Virus record (IMG/VR): IMGVR_UViG_3300047551_000051 | Location: 1-27,400 of that record | Length of the DNA stretch: 27,400 nucleotides | From: a virus | Reading direction: 5' to 3' (one strand) | In this document: positions 22,928 to 27,400 of the stretch, in pieces | How positions within the stretch are numbered: the stretch's first letter is position 1 | How the letters are laid out: each line of letters starts with the position of its first letter | Position numbers and translations under genes: made by a program | Notes under the pieces: generated by a model | The model's input: only the letters and a program-made list of their open reading frames with translations | The model's database searches: none | Told to the model about the DNA's origin: nothing

Positions 22928-23497
22928 CTACTTAGAATATTGTATTTTAGTAACTATTGGGCCACCTGTATAGATATCCCATTTAGTTGATATACTTATC
23001 GCTTTTTTAATAATTTTTTCTGCTTGTGTTGCAGTTTCAACCCTGTCAACTCTAAGTGCTTCCATAACACCAATAGCGATGTCCCCACCGCTACCAGAAT
23101 AATAGATACCGCGAACATCACGGTCCCAAGAGTAATCCTCAAAAATAGGATAAATGATTCCGCGAATGCTAATAAGAAATTGTGAATCATGCGCTGCCGC
23201 ATCGCCGTCCTCTTTCATGTCGTAACCTGCATCGATAAACAGTTTACGCATGGCAGGTATGAATTTCTTTGTAACAAATAAATCTAGATTTTCGCCTGCT
23301 CCTGGTTTCGGTGCTTTCCATCCATATTGTAATAGATTTGAGCCTCGACCTGCGCCAGAGCCTGCAATTAATATTCCGTTGTTCTCAACAATCTTTGGCG
23401 TAGCCATATCGATTGGACGACCAGAATCATCTGAAGAGCGTGAGTCGCATCCAATGACAGACCATCCGTCGCCTTGAATAGCAGCAAGTGTTGTCAT
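22928..23497 (-). CDS. Proteasome-beta/HslV-like Ntn-hydrolase, candidate head maturation protease
   Basis: 189 aa. MTTLAAIQGDGWSVIGCDSR starts exactly like HslV/proteasome beta: removal of Met exposes Thr2 as the N-terminal nucleophile. D18 and K35 (ATPKIV) match catalytic Asp17 and Lys33, GSGG (135-138) matches the Ser129 loop, and D174-I-Y-T177-G-G matches the Asp166/Ser169-Gly element. The hydrophobic sandwich strands (GILIAGSG, FLISIRGIIYPIF) fit the fold, and the length equals HslV. A very strong GGAGGGG site precedes the ATG. The gene lies between portal and internal proteins, where head maturation proteases usually lie, so cleavage of scaffold, capsid or internal proteins is the likely role. 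No ATPase partner is encoded nearby, which argues against a degradation machine. Confidence 0.8.
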   Translation of the reverse strand: MTTLAAIQGDGWSVIGCDSRSSDDSGRPIDMATPKIVENNGILIAGSGAGRGSNLLQYGWKAPKPGAGENLDLFVTKKFIPAMRKLFIDAGYDMKEDGDAAAHDSQFLISIRGIIYPIFEDYSWDRDVRGIYYSGSGGDIAIGVMEALRVDRVETATQAEKIIKKAISISTKWDIYTGGPIVTKIQYSK

Positions 23498-23512
23498 TGT
23501 CCCCTCCCACTA

Positions 23513-25279
23513 CTATCGTCTACGAATTGTTCTTACGCTTGCGTTTGCCTGTCCTCCACCAGTTAGACTTGACAATAAACTTTGTACGTCAGGTGGTCCT
23601 GCTGGTGGCATTTCCATTGGAGATGGACCTCCTACTGGAGAGGAGGGAGCAGGGGACGGTTGCTCAACCTGAGGTGCTACTCCAGCAGGAGGAACTTGTT
23701 CTTTAGGTGCGAATGTTTGTTCAATCGCATCTTCGATAGCCTGTCCCTTTTGTCGTGATTTAATCACTGCAGCAATCTTAGTTACAACTTCAGATGGGTC
23801 TTGTCCTTGTGTTGCCATCTGTGGGATTGCTTGAGTGTATGCTTGGAGTGAAGCAAGAAGCGCATTGCGCATATCTTCAACTTCAATCTTCTCTTGCTCT
23901 GCGCTAACATTAACATTAAATGGAAGTTCACGCATTGCCATATCCTTGGAGATGAGTTTACCACCAAGTGCCTGAAGCATAAATATAAGACCTTGTGCTG
24001 GATTCAAACCTGCAAGCATACCATATCTAACATCAGCGGAGTAATCTCCCTTGATGTCCTTGCTTGGTTTATATTCTAATGCGTATGGAGAACCAGCATC
24101 TACACCGCGAATTGTCTTTTGTACATCAAAAATTGTTTCGTCTAGTTCAAAGCATAGACGGATTACATCTCGAAGAGCCGTCGCAAATATTGCTTGCGCA
24201 CTCTTGACCTGAGTATCAAATGCTCCCATAAGTGCCTGGACGCCTTGACCCGTAACGATAGACGCATTAACGTTACCTGTTCGTCCCTCTGGGTATCGAG
24301 CACCAATTCGGAGTTCTTGATTGAGCAAGTTTTGTTCTGTGAACGCTCCTTGCGGAATGGTAAGTTCAACTCTTCGGACTCCTGAAGGAGTGTTTGTTCG
24401 GATAACTGAATCCCCACCAAGTTGTAGTTCTTGTACATCCATTGGTACGACGATAGGAGACTGAACAGATTTCTCAGCCGCTTCCATAGCAAGCATAGCA
24501 AAACGGTTGCGAAGCAACTGAATACCAATAACATCATCAAATTGTCCACGCATCTCTCCATCGATAGTAGGTCGCTTAGCAATTACGACCATCATCTTAC
24601 CAATTGGGTTCTTAGCACGAGAAAGAACTAGGTTCTCACGGCTTGGTACATATACTAAAGATTGGTCTTTATCGTAGTAACGAACAATCTCAATTAGAGT
24701 GTTGGTGTCTTGTTTGAAACCTGAACGACCAAGTAGTTGTACTTCGTATTCAGGGAATTGAGCAGCCAACTCTCCAAGAGTTAGTGAGTATATCTTAGCG
24801 AAAGATATGCATCGTCCGTAGCGGTCAAACTCAGGATAAGCCATCCGAGGGTTTTCTACGCGGATGCGAGGCATCTTTGCTTCGTCATCCATTTCAATAA
24901 TGAATGGGACGAAACCATAAGTTACATAATAGTCAGCACCTGTGTACATACTGACTTGCAAATCTGAGTGATTAAAATAGTTTGATGCAATACGTGTACG
25001 ATTGTCAGCAAACTTACGAGCACGGTCATTGACCTGCGAAGCACTAGAGCAGTTAACTGCAGGTAGTGGAGCCATAACCTCAGAAAGGTCACGGGCTACG
25101 ATGTCAATAAAGTTTGCTACTACGTTTGAGTCTACGCCTTCAGGGAAGAAGTCTGGGTATACTTCAGCAATCTTGCCTTGGCGGACAGAAAGAATATCCC
25201 CAGCACGAGCATCACGCTCTGATGCACGGTACTTCAAAGAAGAAACACGTGCAGCAATCTGTTCAATGTTTAGTGCCAT
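23513..25279 (-). CDS. Portal protein
   Basis: 588 aa. Dodecameric portals of this group show helical wings and a clip/stem. Here the N-terminal wing includes VVANFIDIVARDLSEVMAPLPAV (53-75), then a beta-rich part (GADYYVTYGFVPFIIEMDDEAK, about 114-135; RVENPRMAYPEFDRYG) and RYYDKDQSLVYV. The stem helices begin near DDVIGIQLLRNRFAMLAMEAAEK, and the crown contains QALMGAFDTQVKSAQAIFATALRDV. The C-terminal 70 residues are Pro/Gly/Ser-rich and end RTIRRR, probably a flexible inner tail. It starts 7 bases after the terminase stop and is followed by the Ntn-hydrolase, the classical terminase-portal-protease order. Confidence 0.85.
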   Translation of the reverse strand: MALNIEQIAARVSSLKYRASERDARAGDILSVRQGKIAEVYPDFFPEGVDSNVVANFIDIVARDLSEVMAPLPAVNCSSASQVNDRARKFADNRTRIASNYFNHSDLQVSMYTGADYYVTYGFVPFIIEMDDEAKMPRIRVENPRMAYPEFDRYGRCISFAKIYSLTLGELAAQFPEYEVQLLGRSGFKQDTNTLIEIVRYYDKDQSLVYVPSRENLVLSRAKNPIGKMMVVIAKRPTIDGEMRGQFDDVIGIQLLRNRFAMLAMEAAEKSVQSPIVVPMDVQELQLGGDSVIRTNTPSGVRRVELTIPQGAFTEQNLLNQELRIGARYPEGRTGNVNASIVTGQGVQALMGAFDTQVKSAQAIFATALRDVIRLCFELDETIFDVQKTIRGVDAGSPYALEYKPSKDIKGDYSADVRYGMLAGLNPAQGLIFMLQALGGKLISKDMAMRELPFNVNVSAEQEKIEVEDMRNALLASLQAYTQAIPQMATQGQDPSEVVTKIAAVIKSRQKGQAIEDAIEQTFAPKEQVPPAGVAPQVEQPSPAPSSPVGGPSPMEMPPAGPPDVQSLLSSLTGGGQANASVRTIRRR

Positions 25280-25286
25280 TTATATC

Positions 25287-27155
25287 CTAACCATAAGTTT
25301 CAGACCATTGCTCTGCAAAGGCCTCGTCTAAATTCACGGAGTATCTCATGTCCTTCTGTCTACGGGTAGCCCATCGATTAGTTGAGTACTTAGTAGCAAA
25401 AGAACTTTGTTGCATTAATTCACGGACTCGGATGATAGCAAACCAAAGTGCCATCACGCAGTCAGTTGGGTTTTTAGTATCTGGCTTCCAAGTGATTAGT
25501 TGTTGTACCAGAGATTTTAAACCTTCAGAACCTTCATTAGATGGAAGTTCTATTAGGTTGTTATCTTGAAATCTGCCGTCCCTCAGACTGCCAAACAAGG
25601 CAGACATAGAGGCCACACCAAATGATGTGTCCCATTTATTCTTTCCAGTATAGTGAGGATTTAACTTACATCCATACTGGGCTAAATACTGAACTAGGTC
25701 AGTGTCCATCTGATACGCCTTTTGATGGGCGTTGATTTCAACTCTAAACTCTTGTGGCTTATATCGTTCAACCCATTCCTCGATAAGAGCACGCTCTTTC
25801 TGTGGAGAAGGGTCAACCATATTGACACAATCTAAAACATAAACTTTTCCGTCACCCTTGTTGTAGGTTACTGCTACGAATGCAGACCTACCTGATACAG
25901 CAGGGTCAAAACCTATAACCGTGTAAGTACCTTCAACATGCTTTGGATGGCCTGGCGTTCCAGCCTTGAGAGGTCCACGCTTTCGCATTCCGTTGCTACT
26001 TCCTGCGACGCAGGTTGGTGGGAAAATGGAGTCTTCAACGACATCTTCTTGTTGGTAGACCATAGCCCAGATTGACGGAGCAACCTCAGACCTGCGAGTA
26101 AAGAGCGAGGGTCCATCCCACTTTGGGTATAGTCCTTGCTCATTTGCTTCGTCCTTCTCACCTTCGGCTCTATCTGTCCAAGGCCAAAGTGTTTTCCAGT
26201 TATCAGGCTTCTCATCAAACTCCAGCACGGCTGGCTGAGAGAAGTATGTGAATGGAGATTTGCCACCTGTCCATTGGTTGCCATCTCGTATCATCTTATA
26301 TAAATCTACAGGGGCGACACGGGTTCCTACTATAAGTAGTTTTCCGTGCCGTCCCAAACGGGTGATGACTTCTTTTTGAAGCCATTCAATTTGCTTTTCC
26401 CACTCATGAGAGTTTGAGTTCATCACCACATCGTCTAGGATAATCAGGTCGGCGCGAGCACCATAAATCTGCGACCCAAATCCTAATGCTTGAACCGTAG
26501 GGTCCTTTTCGCCAGAGTCGCGTCCAGAGCCTAGGTAAATCATATCAGCAGACCAAGTCTGCGAGTCAGCCTTATATCCACCGTTAGGGCCAAAGGCCAT
26601 CTGGAGTTTAGTCCAGTTAGGGTGGCTCATCCTTGTTTTGATGGCTGAAAGGAATTTACGTGCCATGCCTTGAGTCTTAGAGACTACAATGATTCTGACG
26701 TTAGGGTCAGTGGCTATACGGTAGGTCACATAGTTAATCGTGATGACCGTAGATTTGGCGTGCTCAGGTGGTACGTTGATAAGAATACGGTTGCTGGCCG
26801 CAGGCTCATAAGTCATAGCAGGATGGAGCCAACGGGGTTCCCGTCCTTCAATAAGGTCCACCCAGTCTTTGTGGTGGTCGAACAACTTAGTGTCTAGGAA
26901 TTGCTCGGAGAAATCCTCAAACGAGATATCCTTCAGATTGGCCATGTCAGCCTTGACACCTTTACCAGCAAGCCTTGCTTTGTCAGCCTCAGCCTTGAAG
27001 TCAGGGTCAGTAAGTGACCATTGGCGGAAGGTGACATCGTTACGACCCACCGCAGCCATAGCGTCGGTGATGGTCGTGCCTTGAGATAAGAGTTCTAAAA
27101 CTTGCTTCTGCGCAGCACCCTTAGGGATGTTCTGCTTGCCTGGTTTGCGTCCCAC
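25287..27155 (-). CDS. terL: Terminase large subunit with N-terminal HTH-like segment
   Basis: 622 aa from GTG 27155, chosen because TTAGGAG lies 5 bases upstream. An ATG at 27212 in the same frame would add 19 residues but has no ribosome-binding site. In the 622-aa numbering: residues about 16-49 form a helix-turn-helix-like segment (KQVLELLSQGTTITDAMAAVG) as found in small terminases. The ATPase has Walker A VPPEHAKST (128-136), Walker B LIILDD (237-242) and a VGTR coupling motif near 278. The RNase H-like nuclease has D417 (IGFDPAV), E473 (VEIN) and D565 (PTDCVMALWF). It packages the genome by translocation and cutting. No separate small terminase is visible; it may lie outside the window. 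Confidence 0.9.
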   Translation of the reverse strand: MGRKPGKQNIPKGAAQKQVLELLSQGTTITDAMAAVGRNDVTFRQWSLTDPDFKAEADKARLAGKGVKADMANLKDISFEDFSEQFLDTKLFDHHKDWVDLIEGREPRWLHPAMTYEPAASNRILINVPPEHAKSTVITINYVTYRIATDPNVRIIVVSKTQGMARKFLSAIKTRMSHPNWTKLQMAFGPNGGYKADSQTWSADMIYLGSGRDSGEKDPTVQALGFGSQIYGARADLIILDDVVMNSNSHEWEKQIEWLQKEVITRLGRHGKLLIVGTRVAPVDLYKMIRDGNQWTGGKSPFTYFSQPAVLEFDEKPDNWKTLWPWTDRAEGEKDEANEQGLYPKWDGPSLFTRRSEVAPSIWAMVYQQEDVVEDSIFPPTCVAGSSNGMRKRGPLKAGTPGHPKHVEGTYTVIGFDPAVSGRSAFVAVTYNKGDGKVYVLDCVNMVDPSPQKERALIEEWVERYKPQEFRVEINAHQKAYQMDTDLVQYLAQYGCKLNPHYTGKNKWDTSFGVASMSALFGSLRDGRFQDNNLIELPSNEGSEGLKSLVQQLITWKPDTKNPTDCVMALWFAIIRVRELMQQSSFATKYSTNRWATRRQKDMRYSVNLDEAFAEQWSETYG

Positions 27156-27246
27156 TACTACTCCTAAAAACGGTGTTTTAACGGTAAGGTTTAACGGACA
27201 GACCTCACCCATTATATATTATATATAATATATTATATAGGAGGAG

Positions 27247-27271
27247 CGGAGTCTTAAACGGAGCGACTCCG
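27247..27271. other. Hairpin upstream of terminase gene
   Basis: CGGAGTC (27247-27253) pairs with GACTCCG (27265-27271) around an 11-base loop. It is the only GC-rich element in an AT-rich gap. Downstream on the minus strand the sequence is CTCCTCCTATATAAT, not a U-run, so it is a poor terminator in that direction. It may be an operator or a transcript 5' structure. Confidence 0.4.
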
Positions 27272-27286
27272 TCTATATATGGAATT

Positions 27287-27315
27287 ATTATTACATATAT
27301 AGATAACCTGTTCAA
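27287..27315 (-). promoter_or_regulatory. Candidate late promoter upstream of terminase
   Basis: On the minus strand TTGAAC (27315-27310) is followed after 17 bases by AATAAT (27292-27287). The match is fair but the surroundings are very AT-rich, so chance is a concern. Position at the head of the late array, about 130 bases before the terminase GTG, is what makes it plausible. Confidence 0.3.
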
Positions 27316-27367
27316 ATAGAAAAACCGAACAACTAGGGTGAGAAATATTTTTAAAATGTCCGATTTA

Positions 27368-27386
27368 TACCTATATGTACCTATAT
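27368..27386. repeat. Short tandem repeat near the right edge
   Basis: TACCTATAT occurs at 27368-27376 and again at 27378-27386, a 10-base period, roughly one helical turn. Such spacing can place two protein subunits on one face of DNA, so this could be an operator; two copies are too few to be sure. Confidence 0.3.
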
Positions 27387-27400
27387 AGGGGGGCTATATA

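Larger units (their letters stand above)
27156..27400. other. AT-rich upstream region of the late array, no gene seen
   Basis: The 245 bases upstream of the terminase GTG contain alternating AT runs (27213-27239), one GC-rich hairpin (27247-27271), a candidate minus-strand promoter (27287-27315) and a tandem 10-bp repeat near the edge. No frame longer than about 20 codons is convincing apart from the alternative terminase start. It is probably the control region between the late array and genes beyond the right edge. Confidence 0.5.

Noticed and set aside
22928-23497. Part of a protein-degradation system (HslUV or proteasome) stolen from the host
   Set aside because: No AAA+ ATPase partner is encoded in the window, and the position between portal and internal proteins points to head maturation instead.
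1-27400. Circular genome closed by matching window ends
   Set aside because: Both ends carry only generic TATATA sequence; no direct repeat long enough to show overlap is visible, and replication genes are missing, so this is a part of a larger genome.

Overview
The window is a structural and lysis module of a tailed bacteriophage. Almost every base from about 27155 down to 561 is coding on the minus strand, in one tightly packed array of about 27 genes. Many junctions overlap by one base (TAATG) or four bases (ATGA). Only one small gene, a PD-(D/E)XK nuclease-like protein at 63-446, lies on the plus strand. It converges on the array at a strong two-way terminator (479-514). I see no tRNA, rRNA, CRISPR array, integrase or transposase.

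Host and habitat are inference. The DNA is moderately AT-rich. Several proteins resemble families I remember from actinobacteriophages: the small protein after the capsid gene, the HxxxH/CxxC protein, the M15 endolysin and the propeller-like tail protein. Others resemble families common in aquatic phages: the MAHY protein, the cassette of tiny lysine-rich proteins and the marine-type fibre C-terminus. A phage of a low-GC aquatic actinobacterium fits both. No tape-measure gene, tail-tube gene or frameshifted chaperone pair is visible, while there are several large predicted internal proteins, so I favour a short-tailed (podovirus-like) particle.

Layout in transcription order, right to left. 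Packaging and head entry: large terminase (GTG start at 27155), portal, then a proteasome-beta/HslV-like Ntn-hydrolase in the slot where a head maturation protease normally sits. Next come a 151-aa linker-like protein and four candidate internal or ejection proteins (1551, 234, 271 and 531 aa; the last carries LysM and alanine-rich helical repeats). A consensus-like promoter (14651-14680) follows, then scaffold and an N4-gp56-like major capsid protein. After these are two small conserved proteins and six tiny basic proteins, three of them 51-54 aa long.

The tail and adhesin region follows: glycosyltransferase 2, a TTGL-repeat protein, an adaptor-like protein, an Ala/Ser/Thr-repeat fibre, a small beta protein, a fibronectin-III plus polyglycine adhesin, a MAHY-family protein, glycosyltransferase 1 and a 734-aa propeller-like tail protein. 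The lysis end holds a membrane/coiled-coil protein, a SAM methyltransferase, an M15 peptidase endolysin and a small holin.

Two things stand out. The first is the Ntn-hydrolase, with a complete threonine-protease active site, as a candidate capsid maturation enzyme of unusual fold. The second is a pair of paralogous glycosyltransferases bracketing the fibre genes, with a methyltransferase downstream, which could form a virion-glycan decoration system.
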